A stretch of DNA of 64,000 nt from contig NZ_VTZU01000013.1 of the NCBI RefSeq assembly GCF_008370685.1, positions 1 through 64,000 of the forward strand, in the 5' to 3' direction. Origin of the DNA: Aquimarina sp. RZ0 (GTDB taxonomy: Bacteria; Bacteroidota; Bacteroidia; Flavobacteriales; Flavobacteriaceae). The notes under the pieces are model-generated. The model was not told where the DNA came from. It did no database searches and was given only the letters and a program-made list of their open reading frames with translations. The translations under genes were made by a program, and so were the position numbers. Positions 36,042 through 44,795 of this stretch are shown in pieces. Each line of letters starts with the position of its first letter. Positions within the stretch are counted from its first letter, which is position 1.

Positions 36042-39008
36042 ATGTTTAAAAAATTATCAATCATATGTATCTTTTTTGGCTTACTTTCTAGTCAAGCACA
36101 GCAAACAAAGGTAGGGAAAGCCAGCACTACCAGTACTGCTGTTTTTTTAGGAGAGACACCTCCTCTGTCGACCATGAATTTAGAACCAGGAGTATCTGAA
36201 GCGGGTCCTGTCAACCCTTTTAAGCACCATAATAATAATTTAGTTCCAGGAAAAGGATCTCAGGGACCGGATCCTTTACTAAAAAACCAAAAAACTGCAG
36301 CCAATACCCGACAATCAAACCCTCCTTCCCTGGTTTTTGAAACCGGGAGTAGAGCGACTTCGCCATCGGATCCAACAGGAGCTATTGGATCAAATCATTA
36401 TGTAAGTGCCAGAAACAGTAGTTTTTCTATACATGATAGAAACGGTAATGCATTGATTTACCAAGCTTCTTTGAGTAATATTTGGCAATTTGAAGCCACA
36501 GGAGATCCTATAGTTGTTTATGACAATTATGCAGATCGTTTTGTAGTTATGCAGTTTAGTGGATCACCTAATGGCATATTGGTAGCTGTCTGTAAAGGAT
36601 CAGACCCTGTAAATGATGGGTGGTATACCTATAGATTTACGACATCGAGATTTCCTGATTTTCCAAAACTTTCTATTTGGTCAGATGGATATTATGTTAG
36701 CATAAATGTAAATAAGCCTGAGGATAATGTACTTGTATTAGAACGTGATAAGTTACTTATTGGGGATCCAAGTGCACAAATGGTTGGTTTTAATATTGGT
36801 GATAATAGTCTAGGTCCTGGTGCAATTTTGCCGTTCCACGCTACAGGTCCAGAATTACCTCCTCCGGGAAATGCACAGCTTTTAATTCTTGAAGATGATT
36901 CAGAATTTAATGTAGATGAAGATCATTTACTACTCTATACAGTGAATGTTAACTGGGATAATTCAGCCGCTTCTACTTTTGAATTAACAAGTGAGTTTAC
37001 AGCTGATAATGGAATGTTATCTGATTTTGATTTCTCAAATACAAGTATTCCGCAGCCAGGTAACAATCCTATATTAAATCCTCCGTCAAAGTTAAGTCAA
37101 ATGGTTAATTATCGACGATTTTGCGATCATAACTCGGTCGTTCTTAATTTTAATGTAAATATATCAGACAACTCTAATATTATTAGGAGTGGAATACGTT
37201 GGTATGAATTAAGACAAGCTGGAGATGGTAAACCATGGGAGGTATATCAGGAAGGGACTTATGAGGCTGCCGAAGGTAAAAGTGCCTGGGCAGGAAGTAT
37301 TGGAATGGATCACGCCGGGAATATTGGGATGGGATATTCAAGTATGGGAACTATAGCCAATAATGCCACTAAGGATAGTTTTGTATCTATTAATTATACA
37401 GGCAGACTTTCTGAAGATCCAATTGGAACAATGACCTTTAGCGAAGGTACTATTGGTGTTAGTTCAGCTCCTAATGTAGTTTCCAGATATGGGGATTATG
37501 TACAATTAACGATCGATCCTGTTGATGACCAAACATTTTGGCATACAGCAGAATATTTCCAAAATACAGGGGATAATGCCAGAACTATTGTTGGCGTGTT
37601 TGATATGGCAAAAAGTATACAAAATGATGTCGCCGTAATCGGAATACAAGAGCCAAAACAATATACCAATTCTGAAAAGATTACGGTGTCTATTAAGAAT
37701 TATGGATCAGTATCTCAGTCATATTTTCCGATAAGCTATAGTGTTAATGGAAGTAGACCTATTTATGAACTTTTTACAAGAAGTATATCACCAGGTGAAA
37801 CAGTGGATTTTACTTTTTATCGTACTGCAGATCTAAGTGTGGGTGATAATTTTAGAATCCAGAGTAGTACCTGTATGGAAATTGATGAAAATTTCAATAA
37901 TAACTGTCATTTTATACACATCGATAAAAAAGAAGCTGTAGATATTGGTTTGGTAAAATTAGTTTCTCCAGCTTCTAATCAGTTTCTATCTGATAATATG
38001 GAGGTAACTGTAAAGATCAAAAATTTTGGAATAGAAACACAAAGCAACGTCCCCGTATCTTACACATTTAATAATGGAGACACTGTTACTGAAACTATAT
38101 CAAAAGATTTGGAGCCCGGGGAGAGTATCACTTTTTCTTTTATGCAGCGAGTTGATATAACAGAACCAGGAACTTACCCTATGGTTATCAATATTCCATT
38201 AATCAATGACACTGATATTACAAACAATACAAGAAGTGCAGAGATCATCAAACAATACTGTACCCCGTATGCCCCTTGCAGTAGTTTCAATGTAATAACA
38301 CAATTCAATTTATCAAATGTCTCCCAATTTATTGATGTCTTTATCGATTGTGAAGAAGTTGCTTATGAAGATTTTACAACAGTAACAGAAGCTATTGTTT
38401 TAAATCGTTCAGAAACGTATACAGGTTCGATTGTTGCCCTCCCAAGTGGTAGCGCAGGATCGGGAGAAATAGCCTTATGGATTGATTTTAATGATAATTA
38501 CGAATTTGATCAAAACGAATTGTTATTGCAAAATTTTAAACCTTCTGATGGTATCCTTGACGATTTTTCAATAACCATTCCAGATAATGTTCCTTTAGGA
38601 AAGCATAGACTAAGAGTGAGATTTGCCAGTACAATCTCCTCTGAGGATGTTAATTATGCAGATCAACCTTGTGCTCAGTTAATTTTTGGAGATACTCAGG
38701 ATTATACTGTCGAAATCAAGGATGATAATTCCTTATCTAGAAATTTTGATACAAAAGCACCTGAGTTTACTGTCTTTCAATTGCAGGAAAATCATTTTAA
38801 AATACAATTACGCTCCGATTTTGAGAGTAACGTTACTTTTCAGGTGCATTCAGCCTCTGGTCAGAAATTAGCAACATATCATTTTGATAAAAATAAGCAA
38901 GGTCTTTATGAACATAATCTGGACATGTCTTATTTAGCTTCTGGAATATATTTTGTGACTACAGGAACTGAATCGAATAAAATGGTAAAGAAGATTCTCG
39001 TAGAATGA
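36042..39008 (+). CDS. Large T9SS-secreted protein with CARDB and GEVED domains
   Basis: The ATG at 36042 starts a clean signal peptide (KKLSIICIFFGLLSSQAQ), giving 988 residues; the ATG at 35964 would add 26 unlikely residues. The N-terminal ~500 residues form a propeller-like domain (TGAIGSNHYVSARNSSFSIH, VVYDNYADRFVVMQFSG). Two CARDB-type adhesion domains follow (VAVIGIQEPKQYTNSEKITV; IGLVKLVSPASNQF), then a GEVED domain (IALWIDFNDNYEFDQNE) and a T9SS domain ending in KKILVE. No enzymatic motif is seen. It is probably a surface or secreted binding protein. Confidence 0.78.
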   Translation: MFKKLSIICIFFGLLSSQAQQTKVGKASTTSTAVFLGETPPLSTMNLEPGVSEAGPVNPFKHHNNNLVPGKGSQGPDPLLKNQKTAANTRQSNPPSLVFETGSRATSPSDPTGAIGSNHYVSARNSSFSIHDRNGNALIYQASLSNIWQFEATGDPIVVYDNYADRFVVMQFSGSPNGILVAVCKGSDPVNDGWYTYRFTTSRFPDFPKLSIWSDGYYVSINVNKPEDNVLVLERDKLLIGDPSAQMVGFNIGDNSLGPGAILPFHATGPELPPPGNAQLLILEDDSEFNVDEDHLLLYTVNVNWDNSAASTFELTSEFTADNGMLSDFDFSNTSIPQPGNNPILNPPSKLSQMVNYRRFCDHNSVVLNFNVNISDNSNIIRSGIRWYELRQAGDGKPWEVYQEGTYEAAEGKSAWAGSIGMDHAGNIGMGYSSMGTIANNATKDSFVSINYTGRLSEDPIGTMTFSEGTIGVSSAPNVVSRYGDYVQLTIDPVDDQTFWHTAEYFQNTGDNARTIVGVFDMAKSIQNDVAVIGIQEPKQYTNSEKITVSIKNYGSVSQSYFPISYSVNGSRPIYELFTRSISPGETVDFTFYRTADLSVGDNFRIQSSTCMEIDENFNNNCHFIHIDKKEAVDIGLVKLVSPASNQFLSDNMEVTVKIKNFGIETQSNVPVSYTFNNGDTVTETISKDLEPGESITFSFMQRVDITEPGTYPMVINIPLINDTDITNNTRSAEIIKQYCTPYAPCSSFNVITQFNLSNVSQFIDVFIDCEEVAYEDFTTVTEAIVLNRSETYTGSIVALPSGSAGSGEIALWIDFNDNYEFDQNELLLQNFKPSDGILDDFSITIPDNVPLGKHRLRVRFASTISSEDVNYADQPCAQLIFGDTQDYTVEIKDDNSLSRNFDTKAPEFTVFQLQENHFKIQLRSDFESNVTFQVHSASGQKLATYHFDKNKQGLYEHNLDMSYLASGIYFVTTGTESNKMVKKILVE

Positions 39009-39051
39009 ATCTAGTTTTTTGGATTTGAATTTATAGAATTTCTACGTTCTA

Positions 39052-39213
39052 ATACGATTTATAACTAAAAATTTCGCATATTCATCGTTTCTTTTTCCTT
39101 TCTACTTCGTTTAAAAAATAAACCGTAGCTATAGCTATGCTTGATTTTTTTGCCTTGCATAAAGAAAAAATAATTCAATGAATTTATACGAATTTTTTAA
39201 TCACAAATCGTAT
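39052..39213 (+). repeat. 162-bp dispersed repeat, copy 3
   Basis: Same orientation and length as 760-921, with a single C/T difference noticed. It sits between the stop of the T9SS gene (39008) and its terminator (39215), so it would be part of the 3' untranslated RNA. Confidence 0.92.
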
Positions 39214-39214
39214 A

Positions 39215-39248
39215 AGAGGCAGCTTGAATAGGCTGTCTCTTTTTTTTT
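39215..39248 (+). terminator. Rho-independent terminator
   Basis: AGAGGCAGC and GCTGTCTCT form a 9-bp stem with one mismatch or wobble, followed by eight or more T residues. It directly follows repeat copy 3. Confidence 0.85.
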
Positions 39249-39354
39249 GGAGACAAAAATTTTTGAATTTTCACCTTTATGAATGAGATAAAAACTTGTC
39301 TTAAAGATTTCTTTAGACTTCATTAGTAAATGAACTCATCTTGGGTAATGCTTT

Positions 39355-39514
39355 ATACCATTTTTGCTTTAAAATTACCCAAATAAATGCAGTTGTTTTT
39401 TCTTTAGGCAAAAAAGAAAAGTTCAGCATAGCCTAATCTACGGTTAATTTTTATTTTGAAGCATAAGGAGAAAAGAACAAATTTTAGTGGGTAATTTTAA
39501 GGTAGAAATGGTAT
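39355..39514. repeat. 160-bp diverged relative of the 162-bp repeat
   Basis: The ends are inverted repeats: ATACCATTTTTGCTTTAAAA against the complement of the right end, ATACCATTTCTACCTTAAAA, continuing ATTACCC in both. The middle (TTTCTTTAGGCAAAAAAGAA, then CAGCATAGCCTAATCTACGG) matches the core of the 162-bp repeat in its 35671 orientation. Length and plan are the same, but the end sequence has changed. Confidence 0.8.
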
Positions 39515-40153
39515 TACTACTTTGATAACTGATGATCGATACTTGGTTCATCAATCAAATTATACATAACCGAAAAAACCAAGTAATTGAATTTAGTATT
39601 TATTTAACATTTTTTGGTTAGGGTTATGAAACCTTACCCTGTTATATATTGATGCGGTTACTTACGTAATTTTTACATTTTTTAAGAAAACAAAAAGTGA
39701 ATCCAATTTCAATACGCCAAATAAAACACAAAAGAAATTGATATAGAATTAATCTCAATAGTATACTAACTAAAATTAACTAATGAAAACTATGATACTA
39801 CTTAAAACCTTAACCTTTATCTCTCGTATTATGTATATTTCAGCCTTAAGGCGTTGTCTTTTCAACCCTGGAAAAGTCATTTATTAGACACATAAAAAGG
39901 TTTCTTTGATTGGATGTCTTTCTTAGCACTCTGAATCTTGAAATCTGCTATTGTTCAATATCGAAACCCTTTAATAATTTTTCTCATCACAGTTAAGAGA
40001 TCTGTTTTACAGGCTATAACAATTAGAACTATTTATTAGCACTAATATTCATTATGAATTTATTCTTAAAAAAATAGTCTTCATAATGGTCTGCTCATTT
40101 CTGAAAACATGCTTCTATTAATTTGCCATGAGACGAATCACAAATTAAATTTC
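39515..40153. other. Intergenic region upstream of SusC
   Basis: No recognisable gene is seen. A 34-codon ORF at 39783-39887 (MKTMILLKTLTFISRIMYIS...) is too short and unremarkable to call. No TAnnTTTG box was found. Confidence 0.4.
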
Positions 40154-43093
40154 ATGAAAAAAAACATATTTAGTGTCTTAAAGCTTTCTCTCTACTTTGG
40201 TATCTTTTTGACTTATACTACACTATTAAGTCAAAATACAATTCGAGGTAAAATAACTACAAATACAGGAATACCGCTACCAGGTACGAATGTGTTAGAA
40301 AAAGAAACCAAAAATGGTACATTAACCGATTTTGATGGTAATTACATATTAGAAAATGTAAAAGACAATGCAACATTGATATTCAGCTATGTCGGTTTTA
40401 GACCTATAGAAGTACCAATCAATACTCGTTCTGAAATAAACGTTGTCTTAGAACCAGACTCAGAAAACCTTGAAGAAGTGATTGTAATCGGGTACGGTAC
40501 ATCTTCAAAAAAAGATTTAACCTCTGCAATCTCCTCTGTCTCTACAAAAGACTTTGAACAACAGCCGATAATTAGGGTAGAAAATGCACTTCAGGCACGA
40601 GCTGCCGGAGTATCTGTAACGAATGCTACCGGAGCTGCCGGAGGCGATATCAAAATACGTATCAGAGGATCAAATTCTATTAATTTCAGTAATCAACCAC
40701 TAATCGTAATAGATGGGATTATTGGAGGAACATTAGAAAGTTTGAATACAAATGATATCGCTACGATAGACGTCTTAAAAGATGCTTCTGCTACAGCAAT
40801 TTACGGTTCTAGAGGAGCAAATGGTGTCATTGTCGTGAATACGAAAAAAGGAAAGGGAAAACCTAAGATTGATTTTCAATATTTTAAATCTATTGCTACG
40901 GCACCAAAAAATCTACCCGTAATGACTCCGGCACAATTTGCAGCATTAAACAATGTAGAAGTAATAGATGGAGGCGTAGAAAATTATCAGGATCTTTATT
41001 TTGAAACTGCAATTTTGGATAACTATCAATTTTCGACCAGTGGTCGCAAAAACGATATCTCTTACTTTTTATCAACTGGATACGTAGATCAAGAAGGTAT
41101 TGTTATCAATTCTAATTATGATAGATTATCCTTGCGATCCAACATTAATATGGATTTTGGAGAACGGTTTAAAATTGGTCTGAATGTTTTTGGATCCAGA
41201 GAACAACGGTTTAATACTGCAAACGGTGGTGTTGCTTCAGGTCGAGATCGACGAGGAGGTATTTTGGGAGTATTAACCTGGGATAATACAGTACCTCTGC
41301 GAAATCAAGATGGTTCTTTTACATTAGAGTCTCCCAACAGCTTGGGGAATATCTTAATAAATCCTGTAGCAGTACAACTAGAAAGAGTTTTGGATATAAC
41401 GCAAGATCGATTCAATGCAAATCTTAATTTATCTTATGACATTACTAATAGTTTAAATTTTAATACAATAATAGGTACTGTGCAAGGGTATCAAAGTACT
41501 GAAGATTTCCAGGGAATTCCTGACGGATCTAGTGTACTACCACCACGAGCAGAGTTTTCTAATCAGCGACTTACTACATATCAAGTGAGTAATATCCTAA
41601 ATTGGAACAAACATGTTGGAAAATCTAATATAAAACTAACCGGGGTTTATGAACTTCAGAATAGTATTAATAGAATTACCAGAGGAGATGCTGGTAGTTT
41701 TGCTATAGAAACAGTACGAGATGCTTTTTATTTATTAGAGTTGGGAGATGACCCCAGAGTACGCGCTAATAAAGTAGAAGGAACCATTCAATCTTATGTA
41801 GGTAGAGCAGAATATAATTGGAACGATCAATTTTATATGACCGGAACTCTGCGTATTGATCAGTCTTCCAGATTTAGAAAAGAAAATAGAACAGGGTATT
41901 TTCCTTCAATATCAGGAGCTTATAATTTTAGTAATTTCTTATCAGAAGATAGCTTTGTTACCAATATAAAAACTCGATTAGGTTATGGAGAGATTGGAAA
42001 TCAGAACATTGCTCCTTTAAGTACTTTTACTAATTTGCCTGCTAATAATGATTTTGCTTTTGATGGTACCGATGTAGAAATTGGTCTGGGAGCACCCGTT
42101 ACTGTAGATGAAAACATAAAATGGGAAACTACTAAACAAATAAATGCAGGTGTAGACATCGGTTTTTTTAACAATAAACTAAATCTTACTATTGACTGGT
42201 TTCAAAAAAACACTACGGATCTCTTGCTCAGAAAACCTATCCCAGGGTTTTCTGGAGGAGGAACTTTACTGACGAATATTGGTGAAGTAAAAAACAATGG
42301 TCTAGACATTAGTGTAGAAGGTACTCTGGTCAGTAATAAGGATTTTACATGGAATCTCAATGCGAATCTATCTACTGTAAAAAATGAAATCGTAGATTTA
42401 GGTGGGCAAGATCAAATCTTGACAAGACCATCATTTATAGGTCAAAATTTTAATATCCTTAAAGTAGGTGAACCCTTAGGTCAATTTTTTGGTGCTACTT
42501 TTTTGGGAACCTGGAAAACGGCAGATGCTGCAGACGGCAGGGTTCCTGGTTCTCCGCGCTATGTTCTGGACGAAGAGGGAAACCCCGCTCTTGATATCAT
42601 AGGAAATGGAATTCCTAAACTTACCTGGGGACTCAATAGCTCTGTATCTTATAAGAATTTTGACGTTAATCTTTTATTCAGGGGAGCACACGGTTTTGAT
42701 ATCTATAACCTGACATATTCTGAAATGGTGCGCCCCAATGCAGGAGGTTCCGCAATACACCCAGACTTTCTAGACCGATGGACCCCAGAGAATCAAACAG
42801 AAATACCTGCAGTAAGAGGAGAAGACCTGGTTTCATCCAGGTTTATTGAAAAAGGAGATTTTATACGATTGGCTAATATAACATTGGGATATACAATTGA
42901 TAGTATCAAACCCTTTAGCGCTATCAGGATCTACGGAAGCGGACAAAACTTATTCACAATTTCTGACTACCGAGGGTATGATCCGGAAAGCTCGTCTAGT
43001 AATGTAGCTACAGGAGATGCTTCTGCATCAATAGATTATGGAGCGTTCCCCAACCCAAGAACAATAACCTTTGGTTTTAATGTAGGATTTTAA
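40154..43093 (+). CDS. SusC-family TonB-dependent outer-membrane transporter
   Basis: The ATG at 40154 precedes a signal peptide (KKNIFSVLKLSLYFGIFLTY), giving 979 residues. In order come a carboxypeptidase-regulatory-like domain (IRGKITTNTGIPLPGTNVLE), the SusC hinge segment LEEVIVIGYGT, the plug (VENALQARAAGVSV; IRGSNSINFSNQPLIVIDG; YGSRGANGVIVV) and a 22-strand barrel ending in FGFNVGF. It imports oligosaccharides handed over by SusD. The SusD gene starts 12 bp later. The neighbouring PL8 and GH26 genes suggest a uronate-containing or mannan-type glycan, but the substrate is not shown. Confidence 0.92.
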   Translation: MKKNIFSVLKLSLYFGIFLTYTTLLSQNTIRGKITTNTGIPLPGTNVLEKETKNGTLTDFDGNYILENVKDNATLIFSYVGFRPIEVPINTRSEINVVLEPDSENLEEVIVIGYGTSSKKDLTSAISSVSTKDFEQQPIIRVENALQARAAGVSVTNATGAAGGDIKIRIRGSNSINFSNQPLIVIDGIIGGTLESLNTNDIATIDVLKDASATAIYGSRGANGVIVVNTKKGKGKPKIDFQYFKSIATAPKNLPVMTPAQFAALNNVEVIDGGVENYQDLYFETAILDNYQFSTSGRKNDISYFLSTGYVDQEGIVINSNYDRLSLRSNINMDFGERFKIGLNVFGSREQRFNTANGGVASGRDRRGGILGVLTWDNTVPLRNQDGSFTLESPNSLGNILINPVAVQLERVLDITQDRFNANLNLSYDITNSLNFNTIIGTVQGYQSTEDFQGIPDGSSVLPPRAEFSNQRLTTYQVSNILNWNKHVGKSNIKLTGVYELQNSINRITRGDAGSFAIETVRDAFYLLELGDDPRVRANKVEGTIQSYVGRAEYNWNDQFYMTGTLRIDQSSRFRKENRTGYFPSISGAYNFSNFLSEDSFVTNIKTRLGYGEIGNQNIAPLSTFTNLPANNDFAFDGTDVEIGLGAPVTVDENIKWETTKQINAGVDIGFFNNKLNLTIDWFQKNTTDLLLRKPIPGFSGGGTLLTNIGEVKNNGLDISVEGTLVSNKDFTWNLNANLSTVKNEIVDLGGQDQILTRPSFIGQNFNILKVGEPLGQFFGATFLGTWKTADAADGRVPGSPRYVLDEEGNPALDIIGNGIPKLTWGLNSSVSYKNFDVNLLFRGAHGFDIYNLTYSEMVRPNAGGSAIHPDFLDRWTPENQTEIPAVRGEDLVSSRFIEKGDFIRLANITLGYTIDSIKPFSAIRIYGSGQNLFTISDYRGYDPESSSSNVATGDASASIDYGAFPNPRTITFGFNVGF

Positions 43094-43105
43094 AAAAAAC
43101 AGATT

Positions 43106-44665
43106 ATGAAAATTGAAATAACTAAACAAAAAAGAAACTGGCAAACTTGTATATATATCGCTCTTTTAATCATTTTTCCAGGTGCTTGTGCGGATCTGGA
43201 TGAGGATCCCGGAGCAGTACAAATATCACCAGAAACCCTGACAACTGTTGGAACACTCCGAGCAATCGTTACAGGAATGTATCAGCAATTAGCAAATGAA
43301 GCACAATGGTCAGATTTTTTTCTTGCCTCGTACGGAGGTGATGATGTTACCACTTTTAGTGGCGGTAATAAACAAGGATACAGAGATGCTGACTGGAGAA
43401 GCCAAACCTCATTTTCTGATAGAATAGAAAGAACTTACCTGGGCTGTTACAGAGTAATTACCAGCGCAAATACAGCGATTAATGCCAGAGAAAATATTAC
43501 AGTTAATGAGACAAATAAAGATGAATTTGAAAGATTAATAGGAGAATCTCATTTTATGCGGGCATTTTGCTATTTAAAATTAACAAGAACATATGGAGAA
43601 ATCCCAATACAACTAAAAACAAACAACCTCGAACCATTAACACGTGCTTCTTTTGAGCAAATTTATATGCAAATCGAGGCAGACCTAAGAGAAGCAGAAC
43701 GATTACTTCCTGATGAGTATCCGGGTATTGAAACTGTGGGAATACGTCCTAGTAAAGGTGCTGCAAAGGCTTTGTTAGCCAGATTATATATGCATTGGGC
43801 TGGATTTCCTCTTAATGATCCAAGTCGGTATACTATGGCTGCTACAGAAGCAAAAGAAATTATTGATGGCAATTTTGGATATGAATTAAATCCTAGCCTG
43901 CGAGAATTATGGACAATCTCTAAAAGATTCGAACAAAAAGAATCTATATTTATGTTGGTATTTTGTAATGATGGGTGTGCTCCAAATAATAGAACCACCG
44001 GAAGACTTGGATTGCCTGGGGATGCTTCTGGATGGAGTGAAACTTTTGGAGAAATTACTTTCTTTGAAGATATGGAAGAAGCCGCAAATAATGAAGGAAC
44101 CTCAACACGTTTTGAAGACACTTACGTACTTGAAGTAATCCCAAGAGGAATGGAACCTGATGGTGCAGACTGGAGGAATTTTCAAAATGAACCACATCCA
44201 TTATTGCGTAAAGTCATCAGTGGAGATTTAACTGAGGATATTTTTGGTTCTACGCGTAACGGAATCAATAGATATTTTATGCGTTATGCAGATTTATTAT
44301 TGATCTATGCTGAGGCTTCAGGTCGATCAGGGAATATAACCCCAGAGGCCTGGGAAGCTCTTAATCAGGTGAGACGGAGAGCCGCAGGCAAAGATCCTAA
44401 TACTCCTGATCCTTCAATTGATATCGTTACCGGAGATTTGGGAGAACTTGCCTTTACCGAACGAAAGTGGGAATTAGCAGGAGAATACGAGCGTTGGCAC
44501 GATATCGTTCGTATGGATCGTATTGCAGAAGTTTTTGCGCAAAGATCTCCCGATGAAGTTTCGGATATTATAAATAACAAAACTCCTTCTGCAGATGGAA
44601 AATACGCATATTTTACACCAATACCCCAGAGAGAAATAGATAATTCTCCTCAATTAGCTGATTAA
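43106..44665 (+). CDS. SusD/RagB-family glycan-binding lipoprotein
   Basis: The 519-residue protein carries a lipoprotein signal (LLIIFPGACADLDEDP). SusD landmarks are the TPR-like helical start (TVGTLRAIVTGMYQQLANEA), FMRAFCYLKLTRTYGEIPI, ALLARLYMHWAG, YFMRYADLLLIYAEA, and the C-terminal ERKWELAGEYERWHDIVRM plus PIPQREIDNSP. It sits on the outer surface and forms the lid of the SusC channel. A strong terminator follows at 44679. Confidence 0.92.
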   Translation: MKIEITKQKRNWQTCIYIALLIIFPGACADLDEDPGAVQISPETLTTVGTLRAIVTGMYQQLANEAQWSDFFLASYGGDDVTTFSGGNKQGYRDADWRSQTSFSDRIERTYLGCYRVITSANTAINARENITVNETNKDEFERLIGESHFMRAFCYLKLTRTYGEIPIQLKTNNLEPLTRASFEQIYMQIEADLREAERLLPDEYPGIETVGIRPSKGAAKALLARLYMHWAGFPLNDPSRYTMAATEAKEIIDGNFGYELNPSLRELWTISKRFEQKESIFMLVFCNDGCAPNNRTTGRLGLPGDASGWSETFGEITFFEDMEEAANNEGTSTRFEDTYVLEVIPRGMEPDGADWRNFQNEPHPLLRKVISGDLTEDIFGSTRNGINRYFMRYADLLLIYAEASGRSGNITPEAWEALNQVRRRAAGKDPNTPDPSIDIVTGDLGELAFTERKWELAGEYERWHDIVRMDRIAEVFAQRSPDEVSDIINNKTPSADGKYAYFTPIPQREIDNSPQLAD

Positions 44666-44678
44666 ATATGATTTTAAA

Positions 44679-44714
44679 CCCCTCCACTTTTATGGAGGGG
44701 GATTCAGTTTTTTG
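44679..44714 (+). terminator. Terminator after the SusCD pair
   Basis: CCCCTCCA (44679-44686) and TGGAGGGG (44693-44700) form a perfect GC-rich stem, followed by a short spacer and TTTTTT. Confidence 0.75.
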
Positions 44715-44795
44715 ATTGAATTGATTATTCAAAATAAATCAGCTTCCAAAAAGCAATCTATATTTGCTACAATCAATCCTATGATGCCATATACT

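Noticed and set aside
39783..39887. 34-codon ORF upstream of SusC as a leader gene
   Set aside because: It is short, without family resemblance, and several such ORFs are expected by chance.
43663..44121. 152-codon antisense ORF in the SusD gene
   Set aside because: It has a serine-rich composition typical of reverse-strand reading, no start context, and lies fully within a clear SusD gene.
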